From positions 1-39,772 of the forward strand of contig NZ_JAUSBN010000015.1 in assembly GCF_030651995.1 (NCBI RefSeq): a stretch of 39,772 nucleotides of DNA, written 5' to 3'. Shown in pieces: positions 31,531 to 39,714 of this stretch. A model generated the notes under the pieces. That model saw only the letters and a list, made by a program, of their open reading frames with translations, did no database searches and was not told where the DNA came from. Each line of letters starts with the position of its first letter. Position 1 is the stretch's first letter. This stretch comes from Reyranella sp. Lineage in GTDB: Bacteria > Pseudomonadota > Alphaproteobacteria > Reyranellales > Reyranellaceae. The position numbers were made by a program, and so were the translations under genes.

Positions 31531-32406
31531 ATGGCCATCGACGCGAGCTGGCGCTGGATCGCGTGGACGATCCTCGGGATCGGCGGGCTGATCACGGCCG
31601 GCGGTGTGCTGATGGGCCTTGGAAATCTTCGTCACGCGCTCTACGGCGAACGGGCCGACGGGATCGTCACCGAGATCGTGCGCGAAGGCGACATGTACGC
31701 GCCCGTCGTCCGTTTCCGTCTGCCCCAGGGCGAGACCGTCGAGGTCAGGGACCTCGGCTCCGGCGCGCCGGACTTCTCCGCGGGCGATGCCGTCACGGTT
31801 CTCTATTTTCCCGAGAGCCCGCGGGACTTCCGTCTCGACACGTTCGAGCGGCTCTGGTTGGTGCCGATCATCGTCACGGTCTTCGGCGGCTTCTGGCTGA
31901 TGTTCGGAGCGGTCGCCTGGGCGCTGTCGCGCAACGCCGACCTCGCGCTGGTGGGCGAGCGGGCCTTCTCCCTGATCTCGCTGTCGGCGCTGGTGATCGG
32001 CGTCTTCGTCCTGTGGAGCGCCGTCAACCTCTATGCGAGCGGTGGCCGGGCCCGTGGCACGGTAACGGAGATACGCGAGAGCCGCTCGATCGCAACGGAG
32101 GAGGTGACGACCCCGGACGGCCGCGAGGTCCGTCGCGACGTCGAGCACATTTCGTTCGCGCCCATCGTGCGCTTCACCACGCCGGAGGGCCGCGAGGTCG
32201 AGTTCCATGGACGCGGCGGCAGCGGCACCTCACTCAAGGCCGGCGAGGTGGTGAACGTCGTCTACGATCTCAGCCAGCCGGGCCGCGCGCGCATCGTGTC
32301 ATTTGTCGATCTGTGGCTGCCGGCCACCGTGGCTTTTGCTGTCTCATTGTTATTCGGTGGCGCCGTTCGTCTGTCGCGCGGGAGTCGGCGCCGCACTACA
32401 GGTTAG
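31531..32406 (+). CDS. Membrane protein with two tandem DUF3592 modules
   Basis: 291 aa. Two copies of the same module are visible: residues about 43-110 (GIVTEI, YAPVVRF, LPQGETVEV, AGDAVTVLYFP, DTFERLWL) and 175-263 (GTVTEI, FAPIVRFTTPEGREVEF, AGEVVNVVYD, VSFVDLWL). Each is preceded and followed by membrane helices (about 8-30, 111-131, 147-168, 264-280), giving two small soluble domains on the same side of the membrane. Function of DUF3592 is not established. Overlaps the convergent hydrolase gene by 11 bases. Confidence 0.85.
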   Translation: MAIDASWRWIAWTILGIGGLITAGGVLMGLGNLRHALYGERADGIVTEIVREGDMYAPVVRFRLPQGETVEVRDLGSGAPDFSAGDAVTVLYFPESPRDFRLDTFERLWLVPIIVTVFGGFWLMFGAVAWALSRNADLALVGERAFSLISLSALVIGVFVLWSAVNLYASGGRARGTVTEIRESRSIATEEVTTPDGREVRRDVEHISFAPIVRFTTPEGREVEFHGRGGSGTSLKAGEVVNVVYDLSQPGRARIVSFVDLWLPATVAFAVSLLFGGAVRLSRGSRRRTTG

Positions 32407-33109
32407 CGCGGCCGACCCAGGCGGCCAGCAGGGCCGAAAGGTCGTGCGGCTTCTCCAGCGGGGCCATGTGGCCGCAGTCTTCGAGGATGCGGAAGCTGGA
32501 GTTCGGCAGCGCCTGCGCCATCCGCTCGCTCTCGGCCCGGGTGCGCAGCCGGTCCTGGCGGCAGGCCACGACCAGCGACGGGCAGGTGATGCGTTCGAGG
32601 TCGGCATAGCCATCGCGCCGCACCAGGGCGGCCTGGCGCTTGCGGACTTCAGGTCCCAGCCGCCGCTGCATGCCGCGCAAACGGTCGAGCAGTACCGGAT
32701 CGGTATCGCGATCGGGATGAAGTCCCATCGCGTTGGAGGTGGCGCCGACGGCACGCGGTGGCCGGTCGCCCGGCCGAAAGCCCGAGATCCTGCGTGCCCG
32801 TTCCTCGTCGGAATAGCCGCGCGCCGAGGAGGCGACGAAGGCCACGCCCGTCACGCGCTCCGGCGCCATCAGCGAGAGGACGCGCGCCACGAACCCGCCC
32901 ATCGAAAAGCCGACCAGCACGAAGCGTTCCGGCGCTTCGGCCAGCACGCGCGTGGCCATGCCTTCGAGCGAATCGTCTTCGTAGACGTTGCCGAAATGGA
33001 GCGCCCCCAAGGCTTCGAGATCCGGGACCATGTCGGTCCACAGATCAGCGTCGCACAGGAAGCCGGGGAGAAGGACGAGGGATCTCATATGGCTGCTTTC
33101 GACGGTCAT
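32396..33109 (-). CDS. Alpha/beta hydrolase
   Basis: 237 aa from ATG 33109 (230 from ATG 33088, MRSLVLLPGF). The nucleophile elbow is VGFSMGGF (Ser about residue 79), the oxyanion loop LLPGFLCDADLW, the acid lies in VVACRQDRLRTRAESE and the catalytic His in LEDCGHMAPLEKPHDL. Similar in plan to small carboxylesterases and BioH-like enzymes. Lies 5 bases downstream of the MgtC/DUF4010 stop, thus probably cotranscribed. Substrate unknown. Confidence 0.88.
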   Translation of the reverse strand: MTVESSHMRSLVLLPGFLCDADLWTDMVPDLEALGALHFGNVYEDDSLEGMATRVLAEAPERFVLVGFSMGGFVARVLSLMAPERVTGVAFVASSARGYSDEERARRISGFRPGDRPPRAVGATSNAMGLHPDRDTDPVLLDRLRGMQRRLGPEVRKRQAALVRRDGYADLERITCPSLVVACRQDRLRTRAESERMAQALPNSSFRILEDCGHMAPLEKPHDLSALLAAWVGRANL

Positions 33110-33114
33110 TCCGC

Positions 33115-34359
33115 TCAAACGACGAGCACGGCGGCCCACGCCGCCACCAGCATCAGCAGCTGACCCGGAACGACATAGAGGGCGAAGCGTGAACCGCCGG
33201 TGGTGAAGGCGAACACCATCTTGGTGATCGTATTGGTCGAGAAGGCGGCGAGGATCGGGATCACGGCCGCCTGCGGCGCCAGCTTTCCGGCGGCAACGAG
33301 CGAAGCGACCGAGATGGCGGGAGCGTGCGTGTCGGCAAAGCCCGCCGCGCCGGCCGCGAAGATGACGCCGGCTTCGCCAAACCAGTTCTGCAGAGCTGCG
33401 GCCAGCAGCAGGACGCCCGCCAGGATGGCGGCGAAGATCAGCGCCGCGCGCAGGCTGAAGGCGCTGCCCTGCGTCTCCTCGACCGTGCCGCTGTCGGCCC
33501 GCAGTGCCCACAGGGTGAAGGCACCGCCATAGACGATCGCGGCGGCGCCGGAAGCAAGCAGCGGCGGCAGCAGGGCCCGGAAAGCCGCGAGATCGGTGAC
33601 GCCGATCAGGATGCCGAGCTGCACGACGGTGGCGACGGAGGACATCATCGCGCCGGCGGCGGCCGGCCTCATCAGATGCAGATCGCGGGTCGAGCGCGCG
33701 CCCATGGCGCCGATCGTCGCGGAACTCGAGATGAAGCCCGAAGCCAGGCCCGCCAGCGGCAGGCCGAAGCGGGGGCCCACGAGACGCACGGCAATGTAGC
33801 CCAGCGCGCCCACGCCCATCACCAGGATCACCACCAGCCAGATCGTGCGCAGGTTCAGCGCGCCGTACGGGCCGATCGGATGGTCGGGCAGCAGCGGCAG
33901 CACGACCAGGGTGGCGCCGGCGAAGATCAGCAGGTCGTGGATCTCTTCGTCGGTCAGCACCGAGCGGACGAAGCGATGCAAGGCGACGCGGGCGTTGAGC
34001 AGCAGGGCGACGACCACGCCGACGCCCGCGGCGAAGGCGGGTTCGCGAATGGCGAGGCCGCCCAGCAGCGTCGTCGCCACCAGGGCCGTCTCCGTCGTGA
34101 GGCCGGGATCGTTGTCGCGCGCACGCCAGTAGGACAGGCCGGCGAAGGCTGCCATGCCTAGCACGACGGCGGCCAGCAGGAGATCGCCTCCGGCCGCCGC
34201 ACCGGTCGCGCCGGCCAGCGAGGCGAGGGTGAAGGTCCGGATGCCTGCGGCGCCGCGGCCGGGTCCTTCGCCCTTCTTGCGCTCGCGGTCGATGCCGACC
34301 AGCAGGCCGACGCCGAGGGCCACGACGAAGCCGAGAAGGAGAGGGTGGAGGTCGGACAT
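33115..34359 (-). CDS. MgtC/SapB-DUF4010 integral membrane protein
   Basis: 414 aa. N-terminal MgtC/SapB-like part with ALGVGLLVGIDRERKKGEGPGRGAAGIRTFTLASLAG, then a long DUF4010 region (COG3174 architecture), about 12 hydrophobic helices in all. The GLASGFISSSATIGAMG and AFSTNTITKMVFAF segments are typical. Transport role is presumed from topology but not established for this family. First of two genes with the alpha/beta hydrolase. Confidence 0.9.
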   Translation of the reverse strand: MSDLHPLLLGFVVALGVGLLVGIDRERKKGEGPGRGAAGIRTFTLASLAGATGAAAGGDLLLAAVVLGMAAFAGLSYWRARDNDPGLTTETALVATTLLGGLAIREPAFAAGVGVVVALLLNARVALHRFVRSVLTDEEIHDLLIFAGATLVVLPLLPDHPIGPYGALNLRTIWLVVILVMGVGALGYIAVRLVGPRFGLPLAGLASGFISSSATIGAMGARSTRDLHLMRPAAAGAMMSSVATVVQLGILIGVTDLAAFRALLPPLLASGAAAIVYGGAFTLWALRADSGTVEETQGSAFSLRAALIFAAILAGVLLLAAALQNWFGEAGVIFAAGAAGFADTHAPAISVASLVAAGKLAPQAAVIPILAAFSTNTITKMVFAFTTGGSRFALYVVPGQLLMLVAAWAAVLVV

Positions 34360-34401
34360 AAGGCGCGGACTGTAGCACCGGTTTCCGGCGTCAGCGCACT
34401 G

Positions 34402-35586
34402 TCAGCGTACGGTTCCGCTCACGCGCACCAGCATGACGGTGGCGATCAGCGCCACCATCGCGACGACGAAGGTGACGCCGAGCACGCCCTCCGCACCATG
34501 GTTGGCCATCACCGCCGCCAGCACCGGCGGCGCGGCGGCGGAAACGATGCCTTGCGGCAGAGCGAGGCGGCCGAGATAGGAGCCGAACTGGGCGCGGCCG
34601 AACAATGCGAGCGGCAGGGTGGCGCGCAGCACCGCCTTCAGGCCGTTGGCGATGCCGTAGGCTACGAGGCAGAGGAGCGCGACCACGAAGTTGCCGCCGG
34701 CCAGGAACGCCAGCCCCAGGCCGAACGGCAATACGGCTGCGGCAAACAGCGCCGAGCTGGTGACGGAATAGCGGTGGCCGAATACCAGCTCGACCAGCCG
34801 CACCGCCACCTGCGCCGGCCCGATCAGTGAGGCAAGCAGGAGGGCCGAGGCAGGATCGTGACCCAGCCCGCGCATCACGCCGATCGCGTGCACGATGAAA
34901 CCGGTGAAAATGAAGGCGCCGCAGGAGAAGGCGACAGCGAGCAACAGGAAGATGCGTTTGGTGTGATCCGCGGCGACCGGTGCCGCTCCTGTACCGGCCG
35001 CGGCGTGCGGGCCGACCGGCGGCCGGCCGGGCAGCATCAGCAGATGGACCGGCGCGCAGACCAGAAGATGGAACGCGGCATAGACCAGCAGCACACCGCG
35101 CCAGCCGAAGAAGGTTTCCAGGGCTTCGGAAATCGGCCAGAACACGGTGGAGGCAAGACCGCCGACGATGGCCAGCACGGCGATGGCCTGTCGCGCGCGG
35201 GCGCCGGCGATCTGGGCGAGCGCGATGCTGGCCGGCGTGTTCAGCGCCAGGGTCGAAGCGACGCCCATCGCGGCCCAGCACAGGAGATAGCTCACGAGTC
35301 CCTGCGAGAAGGAGAGCGCCGCGAGCGACAGGGCGTAGAAAATCGAGCCCACGGCCATGACGGAGCGCGCGCCGGTGCGGTCGAGCAGGCGGCCGACCCG
35401 GGGGGCGAACAGGGCACCGACGCCGAACATCACGGTGATGCCGCCGTAGACGATCTCGCTCGGCAGCCCGAGGTCGCGCTCGATGTGGCGGCCCAGCACC
35501 GAAGGCATCAGGAAGGTCGTGCCCCAGCCCACGATCTGGGTGAGGCCGAGCCCGATCGTGGCCTTGGCCGCCGGCGTGACGATCAC
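34402..35586 (-). CDS. MFS transporter, third gene of the E1-mtnA operon
   Basis: 394 aa, GTG start at 35586 overlapping the mtnA stop by four bases (GTGA). Twelve hydrophobic helices with the usual central loop (GRPPVGPHAAAGTGAAPVAADHT); the motif A region is PRVGRLLDRTGARSVM between helices 2 and 3. Complete, unlike the MFS remnant at 3081-3890. Its coupling to mtnA suggests it moves a sulfur-containing or sugar-like metabolite of that pathway; this is inference. Confidence 0.9.
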   Translation of the reverse strand: MIVTPAAKATIGLGLTQIVGWGTTFLMPSVLGRHIERDLGLPSEIVYGGITVMFGVGALFAPRVGRLLDRTGARSVMAVGSIFYALSLAALSFSQGLVSYLLCWAAMGVASTLALNTPASIALAQIAGARARQAIAVLAIVGGLASTVFWPISEALETFFGWRGVLLVYAAFHLLVCAPVHLLMLPGRPPVGPHAAAGTGAAPVAADHTKRIFLLLAVAFSCGAFIFTGFIVHAIGVMRGLGHDPASALLLASLIGPAQVAVRLVELVFGHRYSVTSSALFAAAVLPFGLGLAFLAGGNFVVALLCLVAYGIANGLKAVLRATLPLALFGRAQFGSYLGRLALPQGIVSAAAPPVLAAVMANHGAEGVLGVTFVVAMVALIATVMLVRVSGTVR

Positions 35587-36701
35587 GCCGCCCGGTTCTG
35601 CTGCTCGGGGTAGAGGGAAAGCAGTCCCGCTTCGCTGGCGTCGCACACACCGCGTTCGGTGATCAACGCCGTCACCAGCCGGGCCGGCGTCACGTCGAAG
35701 GCGGGATTGGCGCCGGCGCTGCCCTCGGGAAGAATCTGCACGGTGGCGAGTTCGCCGGTCTCCGCCCCATCTTTCACAAGACGCCCGGTCATGTGCGACA
35801 GCTCGCGCGCGCTGCGTTCCTCGATCGGGATGTTGCGCACGCCGTCGACGATCGTCCAGTCGATGGTCGGATAGGGCAGGCCGACATAGAAGGGCACGCC
35901 GTTGTCGTGTGCGGCCAGCGCCTTGAGATAGGTGCCGATCTTGTTGCAGACGTCGCCGCCGCGCGTCGTGCGGTCGGTGCCGGTGATGACGAAGTCCACC
36001 TGGTCGTGCTGCATCAGGTGGCCACCGGCATTGTCGGCGATCACCGTGTGCGGCACGCCGTGCTTGCCCAGTTCCCACGCGGTCAGGCTGGCGCCTTGAT
36101 TCCTGGGCCGCGTCTCGTCGACCCAGACATGGATGGGAATGCCGGCATCGTGCGCCTGGTAGATCGGCGCCAGCGCCGTGCCCCAGTCGACGGTGGCGAG
36201 CCAGCCTGCGTTGCAATGGGTGAGGGCGTTGATGCGGCCGCTCTTGTCGCGTGGCTGCAGTTTGCGGATCAGGCCCAGCCCGTTCTCACCGATACGCCGG
36301 CAGATCTCGACATCCTCGTCACAGATCTCGGCGGCGCGCCGATAGGCCGCCTCGCGTCGCTGCGCCGCCGGCAGCGGCGCCAGCAGCGCGCGCAGATCGT
36401 CGAGCGCCCAGCGCAGGTTCACCGCGGTTGGCCGCGACTCCATCAGGACCGTGTAGGCACGGGCCAGCATCGCATCGGACGGATCGGTCGCCATGGCGAG
36501 CGCCATGCCGTAGGCCGCGGCGGCGCCGATCAGCGGTGCGCCACGCACGATCATGGTGCGGATCGCCACCTCCGCGTCTTCCAGCGTGCGCAAATCACGC
36601 ACGACGAAACGATGGGGCAGCAGGGTCTGGTCGATCGCCTGGACGGTCGTGCCGTCGGTGGCGAGCCAGATGGTTCGGTAAGGGGTGCCGTCTACTTTCA
36701 C
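35583..36701 (-). CDS. mtnA: S-methyl-5-thioribose-1-phosphate isomerase
   Basis: 372 aa. Converts methylthioribose-1-phosphate to methylthioribulose-1-phosphate in methionine salvage. Catalytic Cys163 (THCNAG) and Asp243 (GTDRTTRGGD) are both present, as are MIVRGAPLIGAAAAYG and VCNKIGTY. Start is GTG 36701, 9 bases after the stop of the AceE-like gene; the ribosome-binding site is weak. None of mtnB, mtnC, mtnD, mtnK or a RuBisCO-like protein is in the window, so the rest of salvage must be elsewhere, or the enzyme acts in a shunt. Confidence 0.94.
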   Translation of the reverse strand: MKVDGTPYRTIWLATDGTTVQAIDQTLLPHRFVVRDLRTLEDAEVAIRTMIVRGAPLIGAAAAYGMALAMATDPSDAMLARAYTVLMESRPTAVNLRWALDDLRALLAPLPAAQRREAAYRRAAEICDEDVEICRRIGENGLGLIRKLQPRDKSGRINALTHCNAGWLATVDWGTALAPIYQAHDAGIPIHVWVDETRPRNQGASLTAWELGKHGVPHTVIADNAGGHLMQHDQVDFVITGTDRTTRGGDVCNKIGTYLKALAAHDNGVPFYVGLPYPTIDWTIVDGVRNIPIEERSARELSHMTGRLVKDGAETGELATVQILPEGSAGANPAFDVTPARLVTALITERGVCDASEAGLLSLYPEQQNRAA

Positions 36702-36710
36702 GCCGCCAGT

Positions 36711-39062
36711 TTAGACGGCGCGCGCCACCGCGTCGATTATCGCCGCCGAATCGAGCCCGTAGGTTCGATAGAGATCGGGAATGTCGCCGGACTGGCCGAA
36801 TTTCTCGATGCCGAGCGGCACGACCCGATGGCCGCGCACCGAGCCCAGCCACGACAGCGCCAGCGGATGGCCGTCCATGACCGTCACGATGCGCGCATCG
36901 CGCGACAAGGGGGCGAGCAACCGTTCGATCGGGCTCGGCGAACGGTCGACCAGGCCCGTCGTGCGGCCGCGATTCCGCTGCGCGGCGAGCCAGTCGGTGT
37001 GGAGCCGGTCAGGGGAGGTCAGCACCAGGAGGCCCGCGCCGGCGAAGTCGCGCGCCACGCTTGCATGGGCCGCGATGGCTTCCGGCGTCACCGCCCCCAT
37101 GGCGACGATGGCCACGTCCGCGCCATCCTCGGGCGGGGCATACCAGTAGCCGCCGGACACGATGTCGGCCTGCTGCTGCGGCGTCAGGGTGCGCTCGGGC
37201 TGGGCCAGGCTGCGCGTCGAGAGGCGCAGATAGACCGAGCCGCCATCGTCCTGCTGCATGTAGTCGAAACCATGGCGCATCAGCACCGCCAGCTCGTCGA
37301 CGTAAGCCGGCTCATAGGAGACGAGGCCGGGCTGGCCGATGCCGATCAGTGGCGTATGGATGCTCTGATGCGCGCCGCCCTCCGGTGCGAGGGTCACGCC
37401 CGACGGCGTCGCCACCAGCATGAAGCGCGAATCCTGGTAGCAGGCATAGTTCAGCGCATCGAGGCCGCGCGCGATGAAGGGATCGTAGAGCGTGCCGATT
37501 GGCAGCAGGCGCGCGCCGAACAGCTGATGGCTGAGGCCCAGCGCGGCGAGCTGGATGAACAGGTTGTTCTCGGCGATGCCCAGCTCGACATGCTGGCCCT
37601 TGGGCGTCTGGCGCCAGAGCTGGGCCGACACGACCTTGAGCTCGCGGAATACGTCCTCGGCCTCGGTGTGGCCGAACAGGCCGCGCCGGTTCACCCAGGC
37701 GCCGAGATTGGTCGACACCGTCACGTCGGGCGAGGTCGTGACGATGTGGCGGGCCAGTTCACCGTCTTCCGACGCGATGGCGTTCAGGATCTTGCCGAAC
37801 CCTTCCTGCGTGCTCGACTTTTTGTCATTGGGCTTCGTGAGTTGCGCCGGGATGGCGACGACCGGCGCCTCGGTGCGGCGGCGGCCTTCGGCGTTGAAGG
37901 GGGCTGCGTCGAGGAAGGCCTGCAGGTCGGCGGGCGGGGCGGTGAGACCCGCGAACTTCTCCCACTCCTGGCCGTCCGGGATACCCATGCCCTTCTTGAA
38001 GCCCGCCATCTGGTCGAGCGTCATCAGGCCGGAGTGATTGTCCTTGTGGCCGGCGAAGGGCAGGCCCTGGCCCTTGATCGTGTAGGCGATGAAGCAGGTC
38101 GGCGTGTCGTCGTTCACGTTCTCGAAGGCGTCGACCACGGCCTGCATGTCGTTGCCGGCCAGGTTGGTCATCAGCCTGTGCAGCGCCGCGTCGTCGTGCT
38201 GGTCGAGGATGCGCCGCACGCCCGGATACTGGTTGAGGTCGCGCGTCAGCGCCTCGCGCCAGCCGGCGCCGCCCTTGAACACCAGGGCGGAGTACAGCGA
38301 GTTGGGGCAGGCGTCGATCCAGTCGCGCAGCTGCGCGCCGTCGGGCTGGGTAAAGGCGGTCTCCAGCAGCTTGCCGTACTTCAGCGTGACGACCCGCCAG
38401 CCGACCAGCTCGAACATCTCGGCGACGCGGCCGAACAGCCGGTCGTTCACCACGCCGTCGAGGCTCTGGCGGTTGTAGTCGATCACCCACCACAGGTTCC
38501 GGACGTCGTGCTTCCAGCCTTCGAGCAGGGCCTCGAAGATGTTGCCCTCGTCGAGCTCGGCGTCGCCGACCAGCGCCACCATGCGGCCGGTGTGGCGCTT
38601 GCCGTCGCCCAGGTTCTTCAGGCGCACATAGTCCTGCACGATCGACGAGAACAGCGTCATGGCGACGCCGAGGCCGACCGAGCCGGTCGAGAAATCGACG
38701 TCGTCGACGTCCTTGGTGCGCGACGGGTAGGACTGCGCGCCGCCCAACGCGCGGAAGCGTTCGAGCTTCTCGCGCGTCTGGTGACCGAACAGATACTGGA
38801 TGGCGTGGAACACCGGCGAGGCATGCGGCTTCACCGCGACGCGATCCTCCGGCCGCAGCACCGAGAAGTAGAGCGCCGTCATGACCGTCGCCAGCGAGGC
38901 GCACGAGGCCTGGTGGCCGCCGACCTTGAGCCCGTCGCGGTTGGGACGGATGTGGTTGGCGTGATGGATCGTCCAGGCGCTGAGCCACAGCACCTTGCGT
39001 TCCAGTTCACGGAGGAGGCGAAGACGCTGGATGGGGGCGAGGGTCGTCATGGACACTGGCAT
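36711..39062 (-). CDS. AceE-like homodimeric 2-oxoacid dehydrogenase E1 / transketolase-family enzyme
   Basis: 783 aa from ATG 39062, which has CGGAG seven bases upstream; ATG 39050 (MTTLAP) is the alternative. The thiamine diphosphate motif is VGDAELDEGN...DYNRQSLDG (GD to N about 31 residues). The GGHQASCASLATVMTALYF and HGFDYMQQ segments, and overall order, resemble E. coli AceE more than TktA, though it is about 100 residues shorter than AceE. The product would be an acyl group for a separate E2. It heads an operon with mtnA and an MFS gene and faces an Lrp/AsnC regulator, the arrangement reported for MdeB/MdeR (2-ketobutyrate oxidation) in Pseudomonas putida. Confidence 0.88.
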   Translation of the reverse strand: MPVSMTTLAPIQRLRLLRELERKVLWLSAWTIHHANHIRPNRDGLKVGGHQASCASLATVMTALYFSVLRPEDRVAVKPHASPVFHAIQYLFGHQTREKLERFRALGGAQSYPSRTKDVDDVDFSTGSVGLGVAMTLFSSIVQDYVRLKNLGDGKRHTGRMVALVGDAELDEGNIFEALLEGWKHDVRNLWWVIDYNRQSLDGVVNDRLFGRVAEMFELVGWRVVTLKYGKLLETAFTQPDGAQLRDWIDACPNSLYSALVFKGGAGWREALTRDLNQYPGVRRILDQHDDAALHRLMTNLAGNDMQAVVDAFENVNDDTPTCFIAYTIKGQGLPFAGHKDNHSGLMTLDQMAGFKKGMGIPDGQEWEKFAGLTAPPADLQAFLDAAPFNAEGRRRTEAPVVAIPAQLTKPNDKKSSTQEGFGKILNAIASEDGELARHIVTTSPDVTVSTNLGAWVNRRGLFGHTEAEDVFRELKVVSAQLWRQTPKGQHVELGIAENNLFIQLAALGLSHQLFGARLLPIGTLYDPFIARGLDALNYACYQDSRFMLVATPSGVTLAPEGGAHQSIHTPLIGIGQPGLVSYEPAYVDELAVLMRHGFDYMQQDDGGSVYLRLSTRSLAQPERTLTPQQQADIVSGGYWYAPPEDGADVAIVAMGAVTPEAIAAHASVARDFAGAGLLVLTSPDRLHTDWLAAQRNRGRTTGLVDRSPSPIERLLAPLSRDARIVTVMDGHPLALSWLGSVRGHRVVPLGIEKFGQSGDIPDLYRTYGLDSAAIIDAVARAV

Positions 39063-39150
39063 ACGCCGGCTCCGCTGGTAGGTCCTTGCGTTCGGGTCGC
39101 CAAACGGGCTGTATAGGGTAGGATTTCCCAAGATTGTGGCGATTTGAGCA
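39063..39150. promoter_or_regulatory. Divergent control region, E1 operon / Lrp regulator
   Basis: 88 bases. A possible sigma-70-type promoter towards the regulator is ttgcgt (39086-39091) and tgtata (39110-39115), spaced 18 bases. The segment ggatttcccaagattgtgg to its right is more A+T-rich and is a candidate Lrp-type binding site. No exact dyad is evident. Confidence 0.4.
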
Positions 39151-39633
39151 ATGATCTCCCTAGACGCGATCGACCGGCGCATTCTCGAACGGCTGCAGCA
39201 CGATGGCCGCCTCAGCAACGCCGACCTGGCCGAACAGGTCGGGCTTTCCTCCTCGCCCTGTTGGCGGCGGGTCAAGGCACTGGAGGAGGCGGGCGTCATC
39301 AAGGGGTATGCCGCCCAGGTCGACGCCAAGTCGGTCGGCCTGTCGGTCAACGTCTTCATGAGCGTGTCGCTCACGACCCAGACCGAGAAGGCGCTGAAGG
39401 ATTTCGAGCGCGCCGCGGCGGAACGGCCCGAGGTGATGGAATGCTACCTGATGACCGGCGACAGTGACTACCTGCTGCGCATCGTGGTGCCCGACCTCGA
39501 AGCCTATGAACGCTTCGTGATGGACTTCACGAAGATCCAGGGCATTGCGCAGATCAGAAGCTCGTTCGCCCTGCGTCCGGTTAAGCAGGGTGCGGCGCTG
39601 CCGTTGGCCCCTCATGTTCCTCTCCACCGCTAG
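39151..39633 (+). CDS. Lrp/AsnC-family regulator with a REP-encoded C-terminal tail
   Basis: 160 aa. Winged helix-turn-helix LDAIDRRILERLQHDGRLSNADLAEQVGLSSSPCWRRVKALEEAGVIKGY, then the AsnC/RAM domain from VFMSVSLTTQTEKALKDF to IRSSFALRPVKQ. Relatives normally stop after a sequence like TTALPL; here GAALPL is followed by APHVPLHR and a TAG that lies inside the half-REP at 39611-39635. The original stop has probably been displaced. It is expected to control the divergent AceE-like/mtnA operon in response to an amino acid, perhaps methionine. It is about half identical by eye to the AsnC protein at 14636. Confidence 0.92.
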   Translation: MISLDAIDRRILERLQHDGRLSNADLAEQVGLSSSPCWRRVKALEEAGVIKGYAAQVDAKSVGLSVNVFMSVSLTTQTEKALKDFERAAAERPEVMECYLMTGDSDYLLRIVVPDLEAYERFVMDFTKIQGIAQIRSSFALRPVKQGAALPLAPHVPLHR

Positions 39634-39635
39634 GG
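39611..39635. repeat. Half of a family A REP palindrome, cut by the second IS
   Basis: Reads ctcatgttcctctccaccgc followed by taggg. It matches the outer arm of family A at 21805-21829 and 26002-26020, but ends at the palindrome centre where the IS begins. It contains the stop codon (39631-39633) of the Lrp/AsnC gene. Reverse-complemented, it matches 141-164 with two mismatches. Confidence 0.75.
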
Positions 39636-39653
39636 CTATCGCATTCACACATC
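39636..39653 (+). mobile_element. Left terminal inverted repeat of a second IS4-family copy
   Basis: Reads ctatcgcattcacacatc, the inverse of 123-140 with one mismatch. About 60 bases of leader follow before the transposase start. No direct target duplication can be recognised by comparing its outer flank with that of the left copy. Confidence 0.8.
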
Positions 39654-39714
39654 GTAGTTGCGTCGAGTAAGGCGGTTCGATTCTCTGTCCGAAGCACAGC
39701 GGGCGGAGAATTGG

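Noticed and set aside
35793..39116. 1107-codon open frame on the plus strand
   Set aside because: It is antisense to mtnA and the AceE-like gene, whose catalytic motifs are intact; its translation is rich in R, H, A, G, D and shows no domain. Long antisense frames are expected at this G+C content.
168..39610. Composite catabolic transposon between the two IS copies
   Set aside because: Composition looks even, the cargo includes ordinary chromosomal genes (phhA, ndvA-like, mtnA, ABC-F) and no target duplication is seen. The option is kept only as a possibility in the findings.
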